A stretch of DNA of 64,000 nucleotides from Daphnia carinata (lineage: Eukaryota > Arthropoda > Branchiopoda > Diplostraca > Daphniidae), in the NCBI RefSeq assembly GCF_022539665.2, contig NC_081333.1, positions 4,834,971 to 4,898,970 on the forward strand. Reading direction: 5' to 3'. The translations under genes were made by a program, and so were the position numbers. Shown here in pieces: positions 49,001 through 61,766 of the stretch. Under the pieces are notes generated by a model. It did no database searches and was not told the DNA's origin. It saw only the letters and a program-made list of their open reading frames with translations. Within the stretch, counting starts at the first letter, position 1, and the number at the start of each line of letters is the position of its first letter.

Positions 49001-51381
49001 GCAAGGAACGCACAGATTGTTGAGCCGGCAATGCGCATTCAAGACGCTTTGCAACTAGTTGTAGCGCAAGTAACACAAAATCGATGGCGTTACGATCATT
49101 TTTTGTTGTCGCATTCAATATTCATTCAAAATGCGCAACAAATTCATAAGCCAGAGGAAGTGTGCAACGGAAAGTGTTTTGAGTGGGTAGATTCGATCTG
49201 TTGCGATTCTCTGGGGACAATGAATTCAAGACGTGGGTTCTGGTTTCTTTTAAGCCATCCGATTTTCTTGTTTTTTTGTTTTGTTTTTTTGTCTCTCATC
49301 ATTTGTTTTGGCATTCCATTCTTTGGATATATACAGTAGGTTTTTATTCACTTGATTTCCGCCATACATCCTGCGTTGCGCTTTAATAGTTGAACGTCAA
49401 TTTTTACAATCGGTTTGTGAGATTGTTTGTTGGCCTGTCGATACTCATTACACGCTTGCGTGGATGGCTTCAAAAAGACGAGTTTAGAGAAAAAGAGTGA
49501 GACAGAAGACGAATGAAATACAACAAATACACGGGGCGACGCGATTCAACTGCTGCCGTCTGTGTGTCGGTATTTATTGAGCGGAAAGTTGGACCCCTTT
49601 TGTTCCATCGTCTTTTTGATCCTCCCCACTGTCTCCTCATTCTCTCGTCTGCCATTGAAATGTTTGGGTTCCTGTTTCTTGTGTCTCATTTTCAACTGTT
49701 GTCGGGCATGTTGACGACCTTGTCGCCTTTCAAACATTTTATTTTTCATCTAGTCTTCTTGTTTGATGTCCTGATCGACTGGCCGACTACCTACTGGCAT
49801 TCTCTGCGTGCCTACACCGCCGGTGATTACCCCCCGCCCCCCCCCCCTTGCTCAACGGTCCATTCTTATGACCAGATGAAAACTGACAAACTTCAATTAT
49901 TTTCATTTTCCCCTTCAAGACATACGCCCAGCTAAAAACTGACAGCGGAGGATAACACAAAAAAAAGAAATCAAACAGACTAACTAGGAATTCTCTGACC
50001 TCCGTATATCGAAAACCATTGAATCCAGTGTTCTTGCAAACTCTGACAATGCGGGTGAACGATGTCCTATCGAACGCAGAACACCATAAGGCTGCGTATG
50101 TACTATATACCAGTGTCGAATGCACTAAATATATTGTTGCCACAGTAGAGCTAGTTGAGGCAGCACTGTTTACTGAAAAAGCTATCTGGCAATGGAGGAT
50201 CTCTTAACTGCCGAGTCAGTGCGCCGCTCTACTCCAGGACGACAGTTATGAATTTAAAAAAAAAATAAATAAATAAAAATACCTAGATTTTTTTTTCCGC
50301 CTTTTTAAACCGATTGCTTTGTATAATCGAATGCATAACGCGGCCACAACTAGATGGAATGCATGTAGCTTGACAGACCCATAAAAATGAATGATAGTTA
50401 GGTAGGGGGGGGGGGAGCAAATGGCATAGTCATTGCCTAAGCTTTGTACGAGACGCCAAAGAAAAAAACAAACAAAACAAACGCGCATAAATAAATAGAA
50501 AATACAAATCAATAGTGTGTCTGTTTCTGCCGTGTCACCACCCCCAAGAGGACGAGGGAAGTTGGCAGACGAATAAGAGAGTTTTATTCGAATGATGGAG
50601 GGTGTTGGAAATAAAAACCGCATTCAGAGCCACCGTTACGTTGTACCACTGTACCTTGCCATTTTTTTTCCGGAAATGGGGAGCTGGGAGGGATAGAGGC
50701 GATAATAAAGACGGGCGTAACGGGAGAGAGAGAGAGAGAGAGAGAAAGAACAGCGCCGGGTACTTGCTGAGGGGGCCAAGGGAAAGCTAAGATTATTCTG
50801 ATACAGCCCATATCTTTTTTTTTCTTTTTGTTTTCATTTCAATTTTGTGATTATATAGTGAAGAATGGATTTCAAAAACGAAAAATTACAGGGCATATCG
50901 CACACGGTATACCTTAAGCTGAGCACGACATTTAATGTGACATCAACAGAAGTAGACTATTCCTACCACGAGTTTCATCCGCGTTAACGCGAAAACGTGT
51001 CCAATTCACTCGACTCCCATCGTCTAGAATTAGATTTTTTTTTTCCCCACAACATTTACTGATTTCCGGCTGACTTTCGTCTGTCCTCGTACCGCCAGCC
51101 AAGTCCGGCCGATTCATTTTCTCTCTTAACTTCAAAACAAGGACACTGGGATGGGCTTTTTCTCACAATGGTTCTCTCTCGTATTATCTAGTATCAAACT
51201 GGAACACTATTTACTACGTAATGAAATTATTAGCATCGCTTGTACAGTCCGCGCATGGTCCCTCGTTCAGTGGGCTACTTTATGTTGTTAACTTCACAAA
51301 AGAAAAGGAAAATAAAAAAAAGTTCGTCCTACATTTGCTTTAACATTTGCTATAACGCCGAAAGTTGAAAGGTAGGAATTT

Positions 51382-51384
<3 letters not shown>

Positions 51385-51444
<60 letters not shown>
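51385..51444. repeat. (AG)30 microsatellite
   Basis: Thirty uninterrupted AG units, followed by further AGAG/AAAG stretches to 51478. It is the longest perfect microsatellite in the window. Confidence 0.95.
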
Positions 51445-51446
<2 letters not shown>

Positions 51447-53570
51447 AACGGAGATAAAGAGAGAGAGAGAAAGAGAGATGGGTGGGTGGGTGAAGCTTGG
51501 GAACAGATCAATAATCTGACTTTGCCATAGCTAACGTCTACACGTTTTCTTTCTCTTCCGTCTTTATCTTTTCCCATGCGCTTCATCCCTCTCTATTTTT
51601 TGTTCTTCTCCTTTCTCTTTATCTATGTTTCTCCTCCCGCTTGTCTATCTCTCTTGCCTGCCATTCTTCCACCCTCAGCCGTCTCCAACCCAACGCATAA
51701 GAACTAGGCGCACTCTTTTCTGCAATGCCGCATTATACTCTTCTTTTTCCATATTTTTTTTTTCTTTTTTTTTTCGTCGGCGAACGCACCTTACGGCCAT
51801 CGAATGTTGAGGTTGATGATACGAACTTAAATAACCAGGCTGCCAGCAAGCCACTTGTCAAATAACAGTCGGCTTCATTGACTTGTACGGGTAAACGTAC
51901 TGTACGTACATACGAGCGAAAGAAAGTCAAAGTTTGTAAACAAGTTAATTGTAGAGAAGTGGCTGTCTGTCAGCTCCTACAAGCCGCTTGTGTGTTGGAA
52001 AAGAGCAGGTGCGCTGTGCCTAATGGCAGTGGTGAAACTCAATAACATCGCCGACTGACAGACAAGACAGGCCCCATCGTTGCTATCTCCGCAAAAGAAC
52101 GAAAGGCGCCGTGACGTGTTAGATACGATCGCCCTTTTACAGTCTGCATAGATCAACGCATCCATATTCCATATGGTTTCATACTATTCCCACATTCCCA
52201 TCGATCAGCCTAATGATTTTTTTACAGAACAGTTTTACTTGAAATCTTAAAAAAAAGGCACGTTAACGTCATAAGGGATGTTTCACTCGGATGGAACTGA
52301 CCAAAGAAAATGAGTGTAAATGTGGGAGGAGAGAAGTCAGTGGACCAGCATTTTTGCCTCCAGTTTCCAAGCCAAATAATCTGAGAACGGGAATTGGTAG
52401 CGATCACCAGGTGTCAGCTCGTTGGAGGCGTGTCTGGTATTTCCCCCTTTAAAGATCTAACGCCGTCTTGCTCGGCAGATTCTTCCGGCATTGCTTAGCC
52501 AATGGAAACCCTGCAAGGGGAAAGAGGGGAAGAAATTTCTGGAATTTAAAAAGTGCTTTTATCGGTAGTGAAGACGATGACCAATGTCAATCAGGCACAA
52601 AGCGATAGCATTCTTTTTTAACACTGAACATTGCTTTGCGGCCGTTACACTAGGTTTTTCGTCTACCTATCGCTCTATCTCAATTAGGCAGTTTAAACGT
52701 GGATATGCATGTTGTTTAGCGATTATATATTTCAATTCCTAATGCCTTGCTGGCGAGACTGATGATTAGAAGGAACACCTACATGAGAGGGGACGATATT
52801 AATTGTGAGTATTAGGTAAACGGAACCAAATTTTGCGAGATTGGGAATCCTCATTGAACATACTTAAACGAAGTGTATTTCGAAATTTTTGTAGGAAATA
52901 TTTTCGGAATGTCGGAGCATGTATAATTTAAAATCAAACCAAAAAACACCTTGGTCACAGTGCACTGAACGCTGGTCTTACTGCATTGTGCCATAAATGC
53001 AGAGGTGTGGTTGACGTGGCTGACGTGAACGCAAAGAAGGGATCAATTTGAAAAGCCGAAAGGCGTTGACATTCTCGTTTGAAAGTGACGCAAAATGCGT
53101 CACTTTAATGCAAGTGACAAAACTGCCCGCTAATTGCTGCGTAGAAGGGGGGGGGGGGAACATCATATCGATCGTGTCTCAAAGGCAGCGCTGGTAGCGA
53201 GATGGAGGTACGAGTTCTATGCGAATGGAAAAGAAAGAGACAGACATAGAGAGAGGGCGAGAGAGAAAGAGATACAGAGAAAGAGTAAATCGAAGAGGAA
53301 AGAGGAACGAGATGAGCACCACCGGGGAGACTGAGCAGAAGAAAACGGGAGAAAAAGCGTAGAAAAGGGAAAGAACAGAAGACTGACGTAGTATAGTCAC
53401 TAGCGGAGCATTAAAAAACAAATAGGGGAAGCAGGAAAAAAAAAAAAAAAAAAAAACCATCCAGCTATTTGCTGCTGAAAATGAACGGAGACCTGGATGC
53501 CACGCGTCTCGCAGTGGATACTCGCAACAACCGTAGACGAGTATGAAAATGCGGGGATGTGAGGTGGGGT

Positions 53571-53586
53571 GGGGGGGGGGGGGGGG
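53571..53586. repeat. 16-bp guanine homopolymer
   Basis: A G run following GGTGGGGT. Together with nearby G tracts it could form a G-quadruplex on the plus strand. Confidence 0.85.
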
Positions 53587-56500
53587 AAAATGGACGCGGG
53601 TGTTGGCCTTGTTTGCATAGAAGCCAGCCAACCGCGTGCTGTTTAAACTAAAAGGGGATGCAGAGGAAGCGACGTGAAGAGCTGAAATGAATTCGTGAAA
53701 AGGGAACGCGTGACAGTAGTAGAGCCAGCAATGGTGGCAGCAACATCAACAACAGTAGCAGCGGCGAAATCTGAGCCGTTGCTGACGGAGCTGGCAATCG
53801 TTTAACAAACAAAAAATAAATGAATGAACAAATAAATAAATCAAAACAAATCAAAAAATAAAAATAATAATACTAAGACAAGCAGCGTATAACTCACCCA
53901 TTACACATCAATGCACAATATTCCCATGATTCGAAAAACCTAAATAGAAATTCGACGAAAAACAGATCACGTTTGCCTAACGCGATTAACTTTTTTGTTT
54001 GATTTGATTTTGCTTTTTGGTTTTTACGAAATGTTTGCGGAAACCTTTTTTTTTTTTGCGCTGTCGAAAATCTAAGTGACCATTTAAGGACACTTGATAA
54101 GAACATTAAAGTAAATGACGCGAAGAAGTCAGGATTGTGATGCTTGACCTCTTCCTAATCGTTTAGACGTTGCTCTAGAACGAGTTAACGATTGAAACTT
54201 TGCAGAGGGTGGAGGGGGAAGCAAAGAAACAATGATTGTTTCATCCTCGGTTATCCTACAACCTTTCTATTATGGATACACTTGGGTTTAGGACCTTTGA
54301 GTACGTGCGGCTTGCGTTCCAAAGTGTTGCTTTCGTAGCGGCCAGCCAAGTATCAATTATTACTTTTGAAATGGTACGATGGTGGCGTTGCTGGATCCAA
54401 TAAAAGGATGCAAAACTGAAATAAGCGAATGGGTAAAAAGGGGAATCTTCTCTCTTTCACTTGTAACTAAATGACTAACTTTTAATGCCAAGTTGTCAAC
54501 TCTAACGGAGCAAAGTCTTCGTTCTGATGAACGATTACAGTCCCGACTTTTTCCAATTTCCCGCTTCTTTTTTTTTTCGCATTATTTGACATTTCGTTTT
54601 GTGGGTGGCAGAGATGGTTCTAGACCAGTTGAGAGATGACAACCTTGTTCCCAAGATAAATGTACACATCCCCCCCCCCCACAAAAAAAAGAAAAAAATT
54701 GAAAAAATAGAGAATGAAAAGGGATAATAAAAGACTTTCAGTGAGTGGAACCAACATGAAATGCTGTCGACGGCGTTGGCTATGGCGGTCGCAATAGAAG
54801 GTTCTTGCAATATCATGTTACTGCGTAGCAAAAAAAAAAAAAAAAAAAAACTTGTTAAAGTTATTCTTTATTTTATTTGATTTTAATATATTTCTTTTTC
54901 CACGTTGGTCGTTTTGGTGAGGGGTTCCTGTGAAAGATGACAGCATTGTGAATGTGTCTGAGCCAGTCGCGATTTATGTACCACAGCCAGCCAAGATACA
55001 GAAAGAAGGAACGAAAAAAAAAGGAAAAAAAAAAGAAAAACGAAGGATCGTTACGTTATCCGACATAGAGAAATCGACGCGGTCATCTGCAGATATTGGA
55101 TTTCCGTTTGTATTTTTAACCGCACAGGCAAACTGTCTATAACTTACGTCAGTCTCGGTACAGTTTTTATCATGCAAAACATCAGCTAATGCGTGAACGG
55201 ACTAGGCTACCATTTGCCACGCGCTAAAATTCAAGGAAGCGATCTCCTTCTTTTGAATTCCTTGTCCATTTCCGTCTTGTTTATCATCATAATGTACAGC
55301 TGTCAGAGAGAGTTGAGCCTCTTCTTCCACCACGTGTAGGGCAATGCTTGCTTTATTGTCTTCATTGTTTTGGCAGAGCGAAAGTGCGTCGTCCATCAAT
55401 CTATAATAGTCTCGATGACTCCTGTGTCTTTGGCTAATACGAGCAATCGAAGGAAACAAAAGGGGACAGAGTGAGATCAAAAAATAACACAATGGAGCAT
55501 GCGAATGAAAAGAAAAGAAGGGGAAGAGAAAAAGGATCTCCTCGAGGACAGAAAGACAAACTGCTCTTCAGTTGAGTTACCAATGGAAACAATCCCCTGT
55601 CAGCCGTTCTGCTCCTCCGTTCGCCAGTGGATACAGATCGTTACCAATGTGCCGTTCTTCCCTTAGTAAATACGCATGACATCTATAAGAAGAAAATGGA
55701 TCCCATTTCTTTGATGGACGAGCTACTTCCATTTTTACGTTACCGCTTTCTAAACGCGTAATATTTCTCGGCGTGGCCTCGTACTTTCTTTAACACACAA
55801 GCCGAAGCTGTCCTGCACATAGACCAACGGTAGAGCTATTGTCCAAAGACGACGCGTTACTCTTTAACCCCGCTCGAACCTAACGAGATCATTCGATGAA
55901 ACGTGACGTTTCAATATTTTCAGCAATTTTTTTTCTCCAAATGTTTCTTATTACATTTTCAGTAAAATGATTGGGAATTCTGTAAAGCTGGACGAGATAC
56001 GCAGTCACTGAATGCGCTTCCAGGACAGTTAAAGTAACCGCCGGTTTACATAAAGGCAAAAAGAAGGGCTACAGTGGAAGGATTCCTTCTCAATCATTTA
56101 CCTATTTATCATGTGTTCCTTGCGTACGTCATGTTCTATAGTTAACCTTTCTTCCCGGCTATGCAGCAACGATCTGGAATGCTATTTATAACCATTTCAC
56201 CTCATATCGCCACTGTCTAATAGAAATACAATAAAATCTAGGATACCAAGACTTCATCGAAAGAACCGAAAACAAATCAAGTATGTTAAACTTGAAACTA
56301 AAAGCGTTCACAACTTGCGTGTGCAACTTACAGGCGGGGGGGGGACGATAAGCTAGTGAATGCCATAGCCAATGCACTTCGTTGCGTTATGTTACTGTAA
56401 TGGACGTATCTTATTGGAAAATGTTCTTCCAAGTGGAAGATGGGTCAGACGCAGTACGCCGTTGATGGACAAGAGTTATTTCCTCGCCTGGTGGACACTT

Positions 56501-59500
56501 TTTTTTTCACGCCGGGCTCTTCTATTCCAGCGTCTTGGCATGTGTTATGGTTCCCATTTTATACTTTTTTTTTTTGCTAAGCCAGCAAAACACACACAAA
56601 TAAAAAAACAAACAAAAAAGCTCGAAAATGATAAGGTGGAAATAAAAGAAACAAAACGAAATACATAAACCTAAACCAAAAAATTTGAGGATCAAAGGCG
56701 CATTTTTCTTTCAGTAAAAATGGTTTAACCCCGTTTTTACGGTCGGCTTGCTATACTGACTCGTTTCTGTATTAGTTTCTCATTTTTTTCCAGCTAGACA
56801 TCATTGTGACTTGCCGTCACTTGTCGCGTTTGATGAGCAACCGTGACATGAAAATGCAACTGGGCTTACTATTCTTATGTCGTCTAATCATTGTCTCCGT
56901 CTGACGAGTTTGCACATGACTGCGCTGAAACGGTTGAAATAGCTCAAATCTTTCAAATTTGAAAGCGTTTCACTATTAGATACGCGTTGCTTTGGTTTTC
57001 GAACGCAGGCAACGGCCCAGGCAGAAGCAACCAAATGTAGAAAATATTATCTACAGTGGCTGATGAGATTGATTGTAATTGCCTGAGCCTTTTTTGTTCG
57101 CCCTTATCGTCTTTCACTGGAAATTCAGACGCACACGACATAGGTCGTAACTCTTTAAAGGTTGATCCGTTCGAGAGTAATACATTTTAAAGAAACGATT
57201 GTGTCAATTCATGTTTGCTAAACGTGTGGCATAGCGATCGATCACCTAAAACAAAGACAACGCAACAAGAAATATGGAGATGATACACGTGAATTGATAA
57301 ACTGTGAGGAAAACTATGAACTGTTGTCGTTGTCTGAGTGTCCGTCTTTTCGTCACCAGATAAGCTTAGTCCTTAATCCAATGACCCTATTCCTGCTGAC
57401 ACTCGTTGCCGCGCATTGATGTGCCGTTGTTTATGTTTGGCACTATCTCACGAATTGTTGACAGTCTAAGCCACGGGTGAGGCAACGTTCTCCAAAGCTA
57501 AAAAACGACACGTCGGCAGGATCCGGTCCCGATTCAATTAGCTTTTCAGTTTGACAGCCGCGGGCTTGGCTTGCCAGTTGAAAGGAGTTGGGGAAGAGGC
57601 AGTCGCTTGCGAATACATTTCGACGTGCTCTCACGACAAACCAACGTGAAGAAGATGGGAAAAACACAAGCGCAGACTAGTTCCTGTTCGGGAACTTTTC
57701 CCATTCTGAATAAAATCGCTTAAGTCTTGAATATTAGAACACCACCCAGAGTGACACATGGAACCAATCTTCAAGCGGATGAATCTATTTTCATCGGATT
57801 TTCTTTTCTCCTCTCGTGTTCTTGCCGTCGCGCACACGAAAAGCAGTTGCATTTGATTAGCTGCCCCATTTTTTTCATTTTGGCTTTTTTTTCCAAACAG
57901 CTGTTTGACTTTGGATTGACTTGGAAATACTAAACTAATAATTAAACCAATCTTAGAGAGGATCACATTGCTTTACGTTCGAAATAAATGAATAGGAACA
58001 CAAAGGGATAGATTTGCTGTGTTTTGTCTGTGCCTATACCCATGAGCCAAATGGCTGAAACTTTCGAAATTTGTTGCCATTGACGTCGAATAATTTAAGC
58101 TCACGTTTAGTCAAACTGCAAGGTCTATCCTGAATGTGAAAAAAGTCAGGCTAATTTAATTCACTTTCTTTTGCCACAAATCTTTTTGGTTTAATCCCAT
58201 TTCTCCCTTGCCTATCTCGCTATCTTTTCAGTCCGTTTTTCGTTCCGTTCGTCGCCCTATACCAAGTTGAGTGCAGTAGCTTAAGAAGGACATATTGAAC
58301 AGCGACGCGGCGACATGGTGAATATAGACCAATTTTTTTAATAACAAAACTGCGATCGGAACGCTGGCGGCGACATCACGGCAAAATCAATCTTCTCTGT
58401 TATTGATCGTCTTATGAACATGAAAGCTAAGATGTGAATAAGTCATCATCAAATGGGATCCCGTCACATTATTCTTTTTTGTTTTATGTTTTTTTGTTAT
58501 TTTTTTTTTTTTAGCCCCTAAATTTCCATTTTCTCGGCCCGATGACTTGACGTCCTTGTTGGAGCAGCTCTTGTATTAGCTATTAGTTGTCATATTCGTT
58601 AAGGTTGGAATGTTATTATTCAATCTTCCTTCCGAGAAAACGAAAATTAAGCTTTGATTTTTGTTTCCATCGAAAACGGTTGTGACAAACTCTTGTGCTG
58701 ATTATTGATTGTGACTTACTAGGTTATTTGTGGAGTTCTATTTTAACGAAACAACCATTTTTGGCTTGTGCCTTAATTAGCAAAAATTGATTTGAAATAG
58801 TTACTCTCCGTCGAATTCCTTAGGCCTTAAATGGGAATTTTGTCATAAAATTGAAACACCTTGCGTTTGTTTGACCATTTGCAGTAAAAAAAGGCATCAT
58901 GCGAGCAAGTAATTCATGAAGTGAGCCTACATAAAACACTGTAAAGTGGATTAGAGGCTGTTGTAAAACGTTATTGACTACTACTGCAGACGCGCGGACA
59001 TCCCTAGTTCGACTTTGTTTCATTAATCCATGGTGGTGGTTTGGCATTTGCAAATGATCTTACTGAGGGATTTTGGGAACCTGGTAATTGATGATTCGTC
59101 TTGTGCATCCGCCCTTCAGTCTAATGTTCTAAAGGCAGTGGAATTCAAACAACACGTTGCATTCCAACATGTATCCTTCCATTACAAATATCGTCTTCTT
59201 TTTTTATACCATTCCGTTGAGGAACATGATATAATTAGGGAAAGAAGCTTGTTTATCGAATTCTTGCTATTTAAACATGATCGCGGATAGTGCTTAGCGG
59301 CAGGCTGGAGCGTGTGATTCTCATGCAAATCGACACAAACTTGCTCACTGCCATAAAATTTCATTGATTCTTCAGTTCAGGACTGCTGACTACCCTCAAA
59401 CCTTTTACGCGTGATCAGGAGACACGTACACGAAGCACGCAAAAACAGGTTGCTGGACTAATTTACCGGAATACTGGTCCGATTAGTAGACATGTTACGA

Positions 59501-60437
59501 CATGTTACTCCAATTAAAGCTCAGTGTTAAGATATAATCAAAAACTTCCATGTTTCAGGCTACTGAGCGTTTGAAGTCTATTTCAAATAGGGTTGATTAT
59601 GTCTTCAGCGAGATTTTTTTTTATATTAAAAAAACAAAAAAGGGAAAAAAAAAATACTAGAAAAGAAAATCATGTTGCCCCGCTTCATTTGACATGTCGG
59701 AGAACGCTTTCCTTTAGCATGTAATAAGCTCATCTCTGGGAGCAATGACTGGTCGTAATACGCTTAATGAAAGCAATAGTCGGAAAGGCAGCTGCCGGAA
59801 ATGAGGTTCCTTCTACTGTACAGCGAAGTTGCTGGGCCTGCAGCGAATCTCAAAGTGTTTCTTGCATCGTGCACTGCACCGTTGGCACCGACGAAAACAA
59901 AGAGAAGGTCGTCATTTTGAATGAACGGGCGATAAGATTGTTGTTGGAGTGTATAAAAACTGGGCTTTAAATCGTTCATTTCCGCCAAGAGACTGCCATC
60001 AACCTCTCATGTCTCGTCTACGACCCGTTTCTGAGAACTTTCTTGTTTGTTCCCAAGATACGACCAATATCAAACCGAAAGTGCCGTACGGGTTTCGTTT
60101 AACCAATTTTGGCGAGTATACTTTCTTCTTTTCTAATTGATGTCCGATGGCGTCATGTTTGGTGCAATTGTTCTTGTGTGTCAAGGTAATACCAATATGC
60201 CACGCTAGCGTAACACACAAATTTCAAATGAGCAATATGCACTTCTTTTGTAAAAGAACGGCGAAGTCATTCTTAAGCCGACTGAAAAATTCGGAAGGAT
60301 ACACAACAAAACGCATATTGCCTATTTGTTCTTCTTTCTTCGTATGATGTACAATGCAAAAGCGGCAGATGCGAATGCAAACTTTAAATAATACAATGGC
60401 CTACCAAAGAAACTAATGGGACGTTTTTCTTTTATAG

Positions 60438-60604
60438 GTAATGCTGTGCCAAGGAAGTAGCAGTCGTCAGAATCCTGCTCCGGGATTATGGCGCCGGTAG
60501 AAGACGTAGTATCAGTATGGCTTGGGTCCGAAGGCGCATGGCTTTCGGCTTCACCCGATGTTGCCACGATTTCATGCCCGCGTACTGTTCTTGCCGACAA
60601 TTCA
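60438..60604 (+). other. Probable untranslated exon of Turtle
   Basis: A 167-bp GC-richer block is bounded by a good acceptor (TTTTTCTTTTATAG) and a good donor (TTCA|GTAAGTG). Plus-strand frames close quickly, so it would be 5' UTR. It lies 938 bp upstream of the next exon (61543). A 92-codon minus-strand frame crosses the same block (60322-60600) and is the competing explanation. Confidence 0.4.
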
Positions 60605-61566
60605 GTAAGTGTTTTCTTTCATATCAATGGTGAATATAAAAATACAAAATAGATAAGCAAAATAGATACAACGAGAAAAACGGACCAGTTTCAACAAAAA
60701 ATGAAGAAAATGATTGCTTCGAATTGTAGGGAAATTACATAAAAATTTACCCTTTTCTTTGCCGATGAAGTCATGCCTGTTTAGGGCACAATCGTTATGC
60801 TAATGGACTCAATGTGCCGCGTTTTACAAGAAATGGTGCAATTTTAGCCAAAGGTGTGTAGGGCATGAATTTTAGTTTAAAACGAAATATTTGAAAATGA
60901 ATCGAAAATTCTTGTTTGAATGTGACTCAAAATATGATAAGAACAACGTTTCATGGTTTTTACATACCTACACACTTAATATTCCCAGTTGCTCTTTCTG
61001 CAAAATTGGACTTTCCTAGAAATATCCGGTACACCATGGTAAAAATGCTTTCGCTTTAGTTTTTAGGGTGATGTGATAGGCTACCCTGAAAATGAGATTA
61101 TTTCACGAGCAAGTTCATAGTAGGTCTCACACTTACTTCAAGCGCATATAACTAGCGTGTTTCGGACAAAGGCTTCGTTGCATATGCGTAATTTACCAAG
61201 AGGAACGTTGTCGGGGTGGAGGTAAATTTGAAAAAAAAGGGATGGCGTAGATTAAAAGTTTTGAACAGAATCGAAAGCTTCGCCTGGGATTCAATTTTCG
61301 TTGTAGGCTTTATGGCTTGCCTTACGATTTAAAATGCTTGGTGGCGAGTCTGCTGCAGATTAACCCCTTACCATCCGTTTGTACTGATTTCATTAATATT
61401 AAAGAATGTTTAAACCGGGTGAACTTAATGCCATATTGTGTAATCTATCTATTAAGATATGTTGATCGCAAAATTTGTACCGATGTACTACTTGGGAACT
61501 GTGGCGTATAACGCAATTGTTATTATTCATCACTAATTTCAGGTGAAAAAATCAAGGAACCATCGG

Positions 61567-61722
61567 ATGCTGGTGAAGCCCAAGATGGCAGGTCAATTTT
61601 CCTCTCTTCCGATGCTTTCAGCAGCTACCAGTGCAAAATTAAGTCTGGCAGGCTGCGGCGGCATCGATTTGTCTCGTCTCTTCTACCACGAACCACCAAC
61701 GATGGCTGCCGGCAGTCGCTAG
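61567..61722 (+). promoter_or_regulatory. Upstream ORF in the Turtle leader
   Basis: A 51-codon ORF (ATG 61567, TAG 61720-61722) lies in the exon that starts after acceptor ATTTCAG at 61543. It ends 44 nt before the Turtle ATG (61767) in the same exon. Its predicted product is basic and Ala/Ser-rich with no domain. If the exon is leader, this ORF could reduce translation of the main frame. Confidence 0.45.
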
Positions 61723-61766
61723 AGCAGCTTGTACTACGACCTACGATCTCTCAACGCTCCCACCTT

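Larger units (their letters stand above)
33980..60437. other. Large low-complexity non-coding region, probably upstream or first-intron sequence of Turtle
   Basis: About 26 kb without a supportable coding exon. Up to about 57 kb it is dense in T/A homopolymers, G/C homopolymers, dinucleotide repeats and purine-rich stretches. Long open frames here are created by these tracts (Phe/Leu/Ser- or Lys-rich translations). From 57 to 60.4 kb the composition is more ordinary. No tRNA, rRNA or recognisable transposon was seen. Confidence 0.4.

Noticed and set aside
53179-53631. 150-codon minus-strand frame
   Set aside because: Built from poly-A, GAGA and poly-G tracts read in reverse; proline/phenylalanine/serine runs without a domain.
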